A DNA stretch of 64,000 nucleotides, from contig JAPPKS010000012.1 of NCBI GenBank assembly GCA_028819845.1, forward strand, positions 62,001 to 126,000, written 5' to 3'. The stretch's first letter is position 1. The number at the start of each line of letters is the position of its first letter. This document shows, in pieces, positions 1-7,690 of this stretch. The DNA comes from Candidatus Poribacteria bacterium. GTDB taxonomy: Bacteria > Poribacteria > WGA-4E > PCPOR2b. The translations under genes were made by a program, and so were the position numbers. The notes under the pieces were generated by a model. The model worked only from the letters and a program-made list of their open reading frames with translations. It was not told the DNA's origin and searched no databases.

Positions 1-121
1 GCTTTGCGTCGCAAAACACCGCTACGGCAAAGCAAACATGCACAATGATCGAAAGTACCGCAAAACAGATTCCGTACGCCTCAAGAAAATCTGTCCCCAA
101 AATCTGAAATAGATACGCCAT
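1..121 (-). CDS. N-terminus of a small membrane protein (cut by window edge)
   Basis: Reading the minus strand from an ATG at 121-119 gives 40 uninterrupted codons to the window edge. The residues begin MAYLFQILGTDFLEAYGICF and continue into a strongly hydrophobic stretch (about residues 17-37), so this is the start of a membrane or exported protein. The start is well supported: a purine-rich GGAGGAGG lies just upstream (about 128-138 on the minus strand). It diverges from the ankyrin gene at 424. The family cannot be named from 40 residues, and the rest lies outside the window. Confidence 0.6.
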   Translation of the reverse strand, partial: MAYLFQILGTDFLEAYGICFAVLSIIVHVCFAVAVFCDAK

Positions 122-423
122 CTCCGTTTTCCTCCTCCGGATGAACACTACCCTCTTTTACACAAGTTCGGATGCACTTTTGAAGGCGTTGCGTGAAAAT
201 TAACGACACTCATGCGTTCCTAGTCAGCGAACCTTGATGCCCAACTGAAACATTATAGTTGTGCGTTACTCTGAATTCAAGCAAAAACTCTCCGCACGCA
301 TACGAGCGGCTGCATAATATTGCTTTCATGTGATACAATAAATCCCCAATCGCACACCGTGTTCTGATACTGTGTAAAACCTCTCGGTTCCATTCGATTC
401 AAAGCCATAGGAGATTAAGTGAC
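122..423. other. Divergent intergenic region
   Basis: This 302-bp stretch separates two divergently transcribed genes, so it must carry promoters for both. No promoter matching both consensus boxes with 16-18 bp spacing was found, and there is no convincing hairpin, repeat or reading frame. The ribosome binding sites of both flanking genes lie at its ends. Confidence 0.4.
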
Positions 424-2100
424 ATGTGTTCAAAAATGCCGCCGCCAAAATCCGGCACTGACAATCGCACACCGAAGGAAAAAATTGACGCCATCCACCG
501 CCCGAAGTGGTGCATTGACACAGACGACGGCAGGCTTTACTGGGACCTAATCTGTGCGGCAATTCGCAACGATGAAAAGACGCTCGCTGAACATCTGGAG
601 AGAAACCCAGACTGCGCACGCCTTGAGTTCTGGTATACGCCGCCGATTCATTTTGCAGTACGCGAGGGGAATTTGGAGGCAACGCGGCTGTTATGGAATA
701 CCTATGCCTACGAAGACGTGACCAAGCTCATCGCCATGGCGGACGACCGCGGCCATGCCGTGGTAGCGGAGTTTTTGCGCGGTTCAATCCGAAATGGATT
801 TGCCGACGCGGATTTCCGCCTTCACAAGGTCGTTCAGACCCGAAATTACGGCGCCGTGGGACGGCTGTTAAGAACTCATCGGGAAACCGCCGAACACCGC
901 GATTCAAAAGGCAGAACCGCGCTCCACCTGGCGGTCATCTCCGACAACCTGCACGCTGCGCGTTCTCTATTAGCCGCCGGTGTGGAGATTGACTCCGTCG
1001 ATCACTTCGGCTTTCGGCCAGTTCACTACACCTGCTGGAAAAACCAATACTGGGCATGCGTTAAAGGCGGCGCCGCCCTCCTAAATGCCCTGCTCGACAC
1101 TGGCACCGCCGACAGTGTTACGCTCGCGGCAGCCCGCGGAGACCTAAACTCTGTCCGTGCATTCGTCGAGGCGAATGCGGCGGCTGTAAATGACGGTGAG
1201 TCGCTCCAGAAACGGCCCCTATCTGCAGCGGTGGAGCGCGGCCACCGCGAAATCGTGCGTTACCTGCTTGACCGCGGCGCCGATCCGACACTGTCGGAGA
1301 GCCGGCTCTGCCCGCACGGTTCCGCACTCATGACGGCATCGGTAAACGATTATGTAGAGATTGCCCGATGGCTGTTGGACGCTGGCGCCAACCCCAACCA
1401 CGGAATCGACTCGTCGGGAACGCCTGCGACTCGCGCATCGTCAGATGAAATGCGTGGGCTAATGTACGAATACGGCGGGCGCCCCGAAGCCGCCTGGGGC
1501 GTCGCTCAACGCGGTGACCTTGAAACCTTAGCTGTGATTTTGAGTTACTGCGACGATCCTTTCAGGATTACGGAGAGTGAATTTCTTTCGACGCCTTACA
1601 CTGCCATAGTGAGCGGCTGCGGACGCCGCCTCGATAGGGGAGAGTCTACTGCTGGCTGCGAAGCCATGCTGCGCATTTTCTTGCAACGCCAGTTTCCCAT
1701 GCCCAAGGTGCTAACCGAGTGCAAGAGTTACCTGTACCATGTGCCGCACATGACGCGGCAGCTGCTGGAGAACGGACTCGACCCCAACTTGCACGACTGG
1801 CAGCGGCGCACGCCGCTGCACGACCTGTGCGCCGGATTGCGGCACGTCGCGGATTCAGCGCAGTTGGTGCAGATGTTTATCCAACACGGCGCCGATGTCA
1901 ACGCGATTGACGAAGAAGATTTGTCAACCCCGCTTGGCATCGCGGTGCGTGAAGGGAATGCGGCGCTCGTCAAACTGCTACTGGAGAACGGAGCAGACCC
2001 AAACGGCGCTGGCGCAAACTGGGCTAAACCGCTGGCATGGGCGCAGCGGCGGGGGCACGATATGATTGAGGCGACATTGCGTGAGTGCGGCGCTAACTAG
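424..2100 (+). CDS. Ankyrin-repeat protein
   Basis: This 558-residue protein is built largely of ankyrin repeats, a helix-turn-helix-loop scaffold for protein binding. Clear copies begin near residue 162 (GRTALHLAVISDNLHAARSL), 263 (RPLSAAVERGHREIVRYLL), 298 (ALMTASVNDYVEIARWLLDA), 462 (TPLHDLCAGLRH) and 501 (TPLGIAVREGNAALVKLL). Each helical pair is followed by the usual GADPN/GANPN-like loop. More degenerate copies fill the spaces between them. There is no signal peptide or membrane segment, so it is probably cytoplasmic. An AGGAG-type site about 10 bases upstream supports the ATG. There is no enzymatic domain, the partner is unknown, and it stands alone with no operon. Confidence 0.85.
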   Translation: MCSKMPPPKSGTDNRTPKEKIDAIHRPKWCIDTDDGRLYWDLICAAIRNDEKTLAEHLERNPDCARLEFWYTPPIHFAVREGNLEATRLLWNTYAYEDVTKLIAMADDRGHAVVAEFLRGSIRNGFADADFRLHKVVQTRNYGAVGRLLRTHRETAEHRDSKGRTALHLAVISDNLHAARSLLAAGVEIDSVDHFGFRPVHYTCWKNQYWACVKGGAALLNALLDTGTADSVTLAAARGDLNSVRAFVEANAAAVNDGESLQKRPLSAAVERGHREIVRYLLDRGADPTLSESRLCPHGSALMTASVNDYVEIARWLLDAGANPNHGIDSSGTPATRASSDEMRGLMYEYGGRPEAAWGVAQRGDLETLAVILSYCDDPFRITESEFLSTPYTAIVSGCGRRLDRGESTAGCEAMLRIFLQRQFPMPKVLTECKSYLYHVPHMTRQLLENGLDPNLHDWQRRTPLHDLCAGLRHVADSAQLVQMFIQHGADVNAIDEEDLSTPLGIAVREGNAALVKLLLENGADPNGAGANWAKPLAWAQRRGHDMIEATLRECGAN

Positions 2101-2232
2101 ACCTCGCATCCTGCCTGCATAGGTTCTCCCGCGTAATGTGAGATGCGTGGTGGTCATTGTCTGAACTTTGAAATTTAGGATTCAAGGGTTTGCAGAACTA
2201 GCGGCACTTCTGGATTGAGAATCCTCAATCAA

Positions 2233-2298
2233 GCAAAAAAAATGCGGAGCCAACCCGGACGGACGGTATCTTACTTCCCGTTCGGGCTGAACTCCGCA
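2233..2298 (-). terminator. Rho-independent terminator of the His/Lys-rich protein gene
   Basis: Reading the minus strand, TGCGGAG (2298-2292) pairs with CTCCGCA (2249-2243). An inner CCCG/CGGG pairing extends the imperfect stem, and a run of eight T residues follows (2241-2234). It lies about 15 bases beyond the stop of the 2313-3107 gene, where its terminator would be expected. Confidence 0.8.
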
Positions 2299-2312
2299 CC
2301 TAAATTTCCAAC

Positions 2313-3107
2313 CTAATAATCTTGGTCGGACTTGTCATGATCATGTTTCGACTTGTCATAGTCGTGTTTTGGTTTCCCATGTTCATGGTCATGTTTCCAC
2401 TTGCCATAACCATAGTCGTGTTTCGACTTGCCGTGTCCACAATCGCGCTTCGACTTGCCATGGTCATCATAGTGTTTCGACCTGCCATGTCCTTGGCGGC
2501 GATGCCGCCGGTCCCGCCGATGATCACGATCCTTAAATTTTTTCTTGCCGTGTCCACGCCAGTCTTTAAACATCTCGAAACCGCCGCGTTTGCCGGCGAC
2601 GCCGGAAAGCGTCAGTAACGCTTCCTGCCGCGGGGTTAACCCTTCAAGAAGAGAGGCCTCCAACGCCTTTAATTCTGTCTCTAGCGCGGACCGCTTATTT
2701 TTGAATTCATCAAGTGTAGACGCGACCGTCGCGTCATCGCCCGCGACCATGGTTTTCTTGAGGTCTTTTAACATCGGCCCTAACGCCTTGGCGCGCATCA
2801 TTCGATGCTGTAGCACAGCTTCAATCTTCGGCGCTAGGCTTTTTGCGTCTTCGTCCGAGAGATTCAGCTTCGCAAGGACTTTCTTCGTTTTCCATTCGAT
2901 ACGTTTCGCAGCCTTTAGCTTCGCCATCTCCATTTTCTCAGCCTTTTCCTGCTCCCACTTCTCGGATTCAGAATCTTCTGTTTCAGCTTCCGCATGCGCG
3001 AGGAAGAAGCAGCTCCCGGCGAGAACAAAGGCAATCGTTACCAAAAGCGCAATTGAACGATTAAATGCCAACTTAGACAACTTAGGTTTGTGCGACAAAA
3101 TAGACAT
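2313..3107 (-). CDS. Exported protein with coiled-coil body and His/Lys/Asp-rich repetitive tail
   Basis: This 264-residue protein has a hydrophobic signal segment (about residues 18-38, ending near AHA), so it is probably periplasmic. Residues 45-160 are charged and helical, with a shape reminiscent of Spy/LTXXQ-like periplasmic proteins ("LNLSDEDAKSLAPKIEAVL", "LTPRQEALLTL"), though that link is only suggestive. From about residue 190 the chain becomes a repetitive tail made of variants of HGKSKHDYG, very rich in His, Lys, Asp and Tyr. Such tails often bind metal or polyanions; that is inference. A GGAGGA site precedes the ATG and a terminator follows. Codon use in the tail is repetitive (AAGTCGAAACATGAC-like units), which suggests growth by repeat expansion. 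Confidence 0.75.
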   Translation of the reverse strand: MSILSHKPKLSKLAFNRSIALLVTIAFVLAGSCFFLAHAEAETEDSESEKWEQEKAEKMEMAKLKAAKRIEWKTKKVLAKLNLSDEDAKSLAPKIEAVLQHRMMRAKALGPMLKDLKKTMVAGDDATVASTLDEFKNKRSALETELKALEASLLEGLTPRQEALLTLSGVAGKRGGFEMFKDWRGHGKKKFKDRDHRRDRRHRRQGHGRSKHYDDHGKSKRDCGHGKSKHDYGYGKWKHDHEHGKPKHDYDKSKHDHDKSDQDY

Positions 3108-4063
3108 CTTCTTTTCCTCCGTAGTTTAGTGAATTCTGTTGATTCGTTGTGATACAACCCGTGTCACTGTCCCTTTTGACAAATGGTGTCACAAAATGTT
3201 CGCAGTTTCCGCAAAAAGAAAAAAGACGTTCCTTTTCCTCACCATTTACTAAAGGGGAGCGACAGGGGGTTTTGTGCGCGGCGAATTTGGGCAGCTGGCA
3301 CACATAAAACACAGTTTTTACAGTCTACAAAAAAGGGGGTAAATTTGTGCAAGATTTCGTAGATTGGGTAGAGCGGGAATGATTGAGATGACCCCGAGAT
3401 TTACAAATGGTGAGAATTTTGAGGTCGATGGCAAGTGTTAATGGCGTAGCGAAACCCAACGTTTTTGAGGCGTCTGGTTAATGGAGCGGCGAAAACGAAC
3501 CAGGAAGATGGCTTCAAGAACTGGTATGCTGGGAATTGACGTACCTTCGAAATTCAAGGTAACCAAAAAAAAAAGATCGGTATTGAACTCGATGTCACAA
3601 ATCTTAACATTTTGTCAAGTTTTGTCACATTACGTTACGTGCCCTGTAACATGTGAACTTCGTGATTCGAAAAGGCGGCAGATCCGCTTGTAATGCAGGT
3701 TTATTGTATGTTTATGTTTGAAAACATTTTGGGTTTAAATCACACCATGCCGTTTTTTTGAGTCGCCTTTAAGACGCAAACCCGTCCACATAAAAACTAC
3801 CAAATTCCGATATTCACGGCGTTTTTTAGGATTGTTGGTTACCTTTAAACGCCAATAAATGTCACAACATTTCGCATTGTCGGAAATTTCGGCTGATTTG
3901 GGATTTGCAGCATATTGGATTGATACAGGAGGAGATTTTGACCCTGATTTCAGCGCGTTAGATGGGGGTGCCCGCTAGCAGATTATGGGCATGAGGGATA
4001 CCAAGCCGTATGCGGCGAACAGCAAACTTAAATCATTATCACTGTAGGTTCATCAGGATTCGG
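3108..4063. other. Long AT-rich intergenic region
   Basis: No convincing gene is present in this 956-bp stretch. The open frames (for example plus strand 3481-3693) lack a ribosome binding site and resemble no known protein. A TGTCACAA-type word recurs at 3187, 3593 and 3860. GTTAC/GTAAC arms lie at 3634-3650, and GGCGTTT/AAACGCC arms enclose 3818-3853. These could be regulatory, or simply AT-rich sequence. Confidence 0.35.
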
Positions 4064-4435
4064 TTAAGACCCGAATCGTAGGATGTGACCGTCTGGGTCC
4101 TCGACTCTTAGCTCGTATGCCCACGGATAGTTTGTCGGCGTTTCTCGAAACGCCGCGCCCTTGGCTTTGAATTCCTCATAAATTGCGTCTGTATCCGAAA
4201 CGCCAATCCAGAGCCAGGTGCCGGGCTGGCCTTGTCCCCCTTCGCATAGCAAGATGGGAAAATCATCGCGAGACACACTTGCGAAGTTGGGCGGATCGCC
4301 CCAGTCCCATTCTTTTTTAAAGCCGAGGCGGTTAATATAATAGTCAACGCTCACAGCGACGTCCTTAACATATAAAATGGGTGTGATGCACTCTAACTCA
4401 ATTCTAGTTTCTTTTTTATCGTTTGTTTCCGACAT
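4064..4435 (-). CDS. VOC-superfamily (glyoxalase/bleomycin-resistance-like) protein
   Basis: At 123 residues this is a single VOC module pair with the standard pattern. ITPILYVKDVAVSVDYYINR forms the first beta-alpha unit, LLCEGGQGQPGTWLWIGVSD lies in the middle, and YELRVEDPDGHILRFGS is the C-terminal strand bearing the DPDGH metal-site signature. The family includes glyoxalases, extradiol dioxygenases and antibiotic-binding proteins, and sequence alone does not show which activity this is. It is cytoplasmic with no signal. An AGGAG site sits 9 bases before the ATG. It is monocistronic, flanked by long gene-poor stretches. Confidence 0.85.
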   Translation of the reverse strand: MSETNDKKETRIELECITPILYVKDVAVSVDYYINRLGFKKEWDWGDPPNFASVSRDDFPILLCEGGQGQPGTWLWIGVSDTDAIYEEFKAKGAAFRETPTNYPWAYELRVEDPDGHILRFGS

Positions 4436-4671
4436 TTGAAGATTCTCCTTTGTTTACAATTCGCATAGTCATATTGAAACGTTACTTCGCTTTTTTAGAT
4501 GCAACGATACTTTAACCATGTTTAAATTATATCCGAAATCTAATACGTTTTGAAAGAAACCGAGTTTTGAAGAAAAAACTCCGTTTCACTGCTGGTCATT
4601 GTGTGATTGTGGAAGCGTTAAAATTGCGCTAAAGCGGCACGTTTGATGTTTCAAAAACGGCTGAGCGCTTC
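4436..4671. other. Spacer between VOC gene and BrnA remnant
   Basis: Apart from the ribosome binding site of the VOC gene at its left edge, nothing recognisable is seen here. It is AT-rich with no hairpin followed by T residues. Confidence 0.3.
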
Positions 4672-4981
4672 CTATTGATGTGCTTCCATATACGCCCGCA
4701 ACACGGCGTTCATGCGGGGCTGGTAACCTTTTCCCTGAGATTTGAATCACTTGAGCACATCGCTGTCAGGGATTATTATCGCGCGGAAAATCCTATCGCC
4801 TTCGCTATTCGCTCAGTTGATCCTCATCTTTCGGCTGAGCGTCGGGGTCCGATACCGCTGCCGCGTTAATTTCGGCCTCGGTCATATTTTTGACCCTCTC
4901 CCAATCGGTTTGCGTGTTTTTCGGGAGGTTTTTGAGAGAAACTCTCAAGGTACGTTCTTCTTTCACGGCAATTCGCTCCAC
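4672..4981 (-). pseudogene. BrnA-type antitoxin pseudogene (frameshift plus nonsense)
   Basis: Reading the minus strand from about 4981 (GTG) gives RVSLKNLPKNTQTDWERVKN, then MTEAEINAAAVSDPDAQP, then a stop near 4808. This matches the start of BrnA antitoxins, whose N-termini carry a TDWERV..MTDEEIEAA..DDPDA pattern. One frame over, downstream, the BrnA C-terminus resumes as IIPDSDVLK*FKSQGKGYQ, then PRMNAVLRAYMEAHQ and a proper stop at 4674-4672. The internal stop is TGA exactly where the family has Trp (usual VLDWFKAQGKGYQTR). One frameshift and a TGG-to-TGA change therefore appear to have killed the gene. No BrnT toxin gene lies upstream, although a promoter does. Confidence 0.72.
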
Positions 4982-5011
4982 TTGTTGAAATGATGAGGCC
5001 GACCTACAAAT

Positions 5012-5040
5012 AGTCTACAATGTGTACATACAAATGTCAA
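5012..5040 (-). promoter_or_regulatory. Sigma70-like promoter of the BrnA remnant
   Basis: A perfect -35 TTGACA (5040-5035) and a -10 TAGACT (5017-5012) are separated by 17 bases on the minus strand, about 30 bases before the first possible start of the BrnA pseudogene. The spacer holds TGTA-TG-TACA, a small palindrome that could be an operator, as toxin-antitoxin loci are usually autoregulated. Confidence 0.6.
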
Positions 5041-5107
5041 ACATATGTGGGCTACCCCATGAAACGGTATCCCTATTCAATCTCAACTCTTTGCCTCGAG
5101 TAAAAAC

Positions 5108-5374
5108 CTCTACCACGATGGAAAATGGACTGAAGGCTTTTTCATTCCAGCGCAGATGTCATAATTTCGCGCGGCAGTATCAATCTCTACCGCGATGAAA
5201 ATCGAATTGGTAGCTTTTTCATTCCAGCGTAGATGTCATATTTTCGCGTGACAGCAACAGCTTTTACCGCGTGAATAGCGGACTGACGGCTTTTCATTCC
5301 AGCGTACCTGTCATATTTTCCCATGACAGTAACAACCTCTACCGCGAGGAAAATCGGACTGAAAGTTTTATTCA
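5108..5374. repeat. Tandem repeat, 76-77 bp unit, about 3.5 copies
   Basis: Copies start near 5108, 5185, 5261 and 5337 (the last truncated). Each runs CTCTACCGCGATGAAAATCG, then a GGACTGAAGGCTTTTTCATT-like part, then CCAGCGTAGATGTCATATTT. The units diverge by substitutions and single-base indels, so they are old. Each complete unit holds a dyad TGTCA-N10-TGACA; it is intact in copies 2 and 3 and decayed in copy 1. No reading frame with coding character runs through them. They lie between the BrnA remnant and the 3' end of the symporter gene. Confidence 0.8.
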
Positions 5375-5493
5375 ATAATGCACAATGCGTAACCCGTAAA
5401 GAGTAACAACATTTAATGCTAGGTAAGGCGATAGTCTTGCCTGTTGAACTTCAGTCCGCCTCCAACGCAAAGTGATTAAGTGGGCTGGATATC

Positions 5494-6966
5494 CTACCGT
5501 GAACGCCGAGCGCCGGAACCTCTTGAGACGAGTCCAACTGTCAGGAAATTGGCGGCTAGCCCCCAAACCCCGGCGTGGATACCCATGGGTTTCGTTGCGA
5601 TTCCCAGCCCAGCAAGGTTGGCGAACATGATTGCCAGTGCAACGCAGGTTCCGATCACGAGCCCCGACAAAACCGCATCGGAACGCAGCGATTTCAAATG
5701 TACGCCGAGAAAGATCGCGGGCGCGGCTTGACACAACAGTTCGAGTTTAATCTCTGTTAACCGCCAGAGTGTTTGTGGGAGTTGAATTGCCAGAATCACG
5801 AGTATTGCCATAAGCCCCCACGAGAAAACTTTACCCGTGACGGTCAGGCGATGCTGAGAAGACTTTGGACGAATCCGCATATACAGGTCCTGCGTGAATA
5901 CGGAGGAGATCGCGAGGAGCGCGGAGTCAACGGTAGACATAATGGCAGCCACAGCGGCTGAAAGAAAGAGGATGAGCAGAAATCGCACGCTGGGAAGCCG
6001 TTCCGCAATGTCATTGAGCAAGAACAGAGTAACCTGCTCACTGCCTTGTTTATCTAAGCCCGGAAACTGTGCCGCGCCGACGAGACCGACAACAAACATA
6101 AAAAAGGTAGTGAAGATTGGCATGAAGACCATAATTTGGAAAGATCGCCGCAGCGTCAGTTCGTCCTTAGCGGCGTAGATGCGCTGGACGGCGTGCGGGT
6201 AGATTGACGGGCCAAAAAATACGATGATCAATGTGCTCAGCCAAGTGAACTTTTGCTGCAGCGATGGCGGACGCCAAAAGGCGGGTTGGGCCGTCATGAG
6301 TTTCTCCGCGGCGGCGGACAATCCGCCGTATTGGTAACTAATGACGCCAAAGATAAAAATGCACCCCGCCGCCAGAAGAATTCCTTGGATAGCATCTGTC
6401 CAGGCGACACTTCGAAGCCCACCAAGCGTTTCATAAACCAGCATAATTAGCGATAAAACAACTATGCCTTGAACAAATGTCACGTACCCTCCAGTCGATG
6501 CCTCAACGATGTAACCGATTGCTTTAAGGTTGCTCAGGATGTAATTCCCGAGTGTGATTATGAAAATTACGGTCGAGAGCGACGTCAGCGGGGTAGATTT
6601 GAATCGCTGCTGGATATAGTCGCCGATTGTGATATAACCGTATTGGCGGGAGAGTCGATGCATTTTGGGAGCATATACCAGGTAAGCGCCGACGATTGAC
6701 ATCACAAACGTGACGCTAACCAGAAAAAAATACCCTGTTCGATATACATTTCCCACAAACCCGACTAGCGTGAGGCCGCTGTATTGCGTTGCATACAGGG
6801 TAAGGAATAAGACCATCAGTCCGAGTCCCCGGTTGCCGAGGAAAAAGTCGGACATTGAGTTTTCACGGCGTGCAAATCGTCCAGCAAGTCCTACTACAAT
6901 CAGGGATGTCAAATAGATTCCCATAAAGATTACGCCGCCAGGCCCGAGCAGTGCTGTCGAATTCAT
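5494..6966 (-). CDS. Sodium:solute symporter (SSF family)
   Basis: This 490-residue inner-membrane transporter has the 12-13 hydrophobic segments and sequence marks of the SSF family. These include an N-terminal periplasmic start then GIYLTSLIVVGLAGRFA, the SDFFLGNRGLGL loop, IGDYIQQRF, and ETLGGLRSVAWTDAIQGILL, which corresponds to the conserved GG..av..TD..Q signature. Members import sugars, amino acids, pantothenate or similar solutes with sodium; the substrate cannot be told from sequence. The ATG has only a weak GGAAATG-type site. A small two-helix membrane protein is encoded just upstream on the same strand, the usual arrangement for this type. Confidence 0.92.
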   Translation of the reverse strand: MNSTALLGPGGVIFMGIYLTSLIVVGLAGRFARRENSMSDFFLGNRGLGLMVLFLTLYATQYSGLTLVGFVGNVYRTGYFFLVSVTFVMSIVGAYLVYAPKMHRLSRQYGYITIGDYIQQRFKSTPLTSLSTVIFIITLGNYILSNLKAIGYIVEASTGGYVTFVQGIVVLSLIMLVYETLGGLRSVAWTDAIQGILLAAGCIFIFGVISYQYGGLSAAAEKLMTAQPAFWRPPSLQQKFTWLSTLIIVFFGPSIYPHAVQRIYAAKDELTLRRSFQIMVFMPIFTTFFMFVVGLVGAAQFPGLDKQGSEQVTLFLLNDIAERLPSVRFLLILFLSAAVAAIMSTVDSALLAISSVFTQDLYMRIRPKSSQHRLTVTGKVFSWGLMAILVILAIQLPQTLWRLTEIKLELLCQAAPAIFLGVHLKSLRSDAVLSGLVIGTCVALAIMFANLAGLGIATKPMGIHAGVWGLAANFLTVGLVSRGSGARRSR

Positions 6967-7067
6967 CTAGTGCATTTCCGGAGGTTTGAGCTGCTTAACT
7001 TGGTATGATAATTGACGGTTGCCATAACAGATGAAAACGTGAAGTTGTGTCAGTTTTTGCGGAGGCT

Positions 7068-7286
7068 TTATGATTGAGCGTCGTTGTCGTCCTTGTTGGA
7101 GGATACCGACCAGTAGCGGTGGAGGCAGACCGCGACGATAACGGCGTACAGAATGGTCGTGCAAAAACTATAGAATGCCCAAGGCGGGAACCCGAAAATC
7201 TGAACCGAATGGGATTTTGTGAAGACCCAAGGAACGGTAGCCGCAAGGAAGAAGGTCAATAAAAAGTATAGTTTCTTTCGTGTCAT
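7068..7286 (-). CDS. Small membrane partner of the SSF symporter (DUF3311/DUF997-like)
   Basis: This 72-residue protein has two hydrophobic helices (YFLLTFFLAATVPWVF and FYSFCTTILYAVIVAVCL) separated by a short loop IFGFPPW, and a charged C-terminus. Small two-helix proteins of the DUF3311/DUF997 (YhdT) type are typically encoded directly upstream of SSF permeases, as here (101 bp apart). The ATG at 7286 is preferred over an upstream GTG at 7310, although neither has a strong ribosome binding site. The role is probably assembly or regulation of the symporter; that is inferred from family context. Confidence 0.7.
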   Translation of the reverse strand: MTRKKLYFLLTFFLAATVPWVFTKSHSVQIFGFPPWAFYSFCTTILYAVIVAVCLHRYWSVSSNKDDNDAQS

Positions 7287-7690
7287 AATGTTTGTTGTCT
7301 TCAAACCCACTATAATGTGCGCGTAATCGTCGGAGACAATGCGCGATGATTCGCAGATGGGTGTGATTCAAATAACAGCGGAACACGTTTTTTTGAAGGG
7401 AAAACAAAATCTAAGTCCAATGTCTACACCAACTGGTCCAATTTGGAGACAATCGTGCCAATCCCAGCATATTAACCTGCGTCAATAACTAATTCCTCAA
7501 ACAAGCAAGATGAGCCTATCGGGTTCAATACCCCTAACCATAGCCGATTCTCGTGGGAATGTCAATATTTAAGATTTCTGCCAGCCCATTGCGCTGATGT
7601 CTGAGAACGCCGCATTGCTATTCACACCTTGACGTCAACACCCGCTTACCGCTAAAATATTCGATACAATTCACACATGGGAAGAATTTG
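7287..7690. other. Divergent intergenic region
   Basis: This region holds the promoter of the 7691 gene at 7629-7658. The leftward symporter operon must also start here, but no clear promoter for it is visible. No additional gene, RNA or repeat is recognised. Confidence 0.4.
7629..7658 (+). promoter_or_regulatory. Sigma70-like promoter of the GT/LamG gene
   Basis: TTGACG (7629-7634) and TAAAAT (7653-7658) are separated by 18 bases, about 33 bases ahead of the ATG at 7691. TTGACGTCAA overlapping the -35 box is itself a palindrome (GACGTC core) and might be an operator. Confidence 0.55.

Noticed and set aside
3481-3693. Small plus-strand gene
   Set aside because: No ribosome binding site, odd basic composition and no family pattern; it is probably chance in an AT-rich interval.
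4672-4981. TGA read as Trp (recoded genetic code)
   Set aside because: TGA is the terminator of several clear genes here (e.g. tyrA at 31703 and the TlpA-like gene at 27410), so recoding is not supported; decay is simpler.
5108-5374. CRISPR array or integron attC array
   Set aside because: Repeats are 76-77 bp, contiguous and diverged, with no constant repeat/variable spacer alternation, no cas genes and no integrase or attC core sites.
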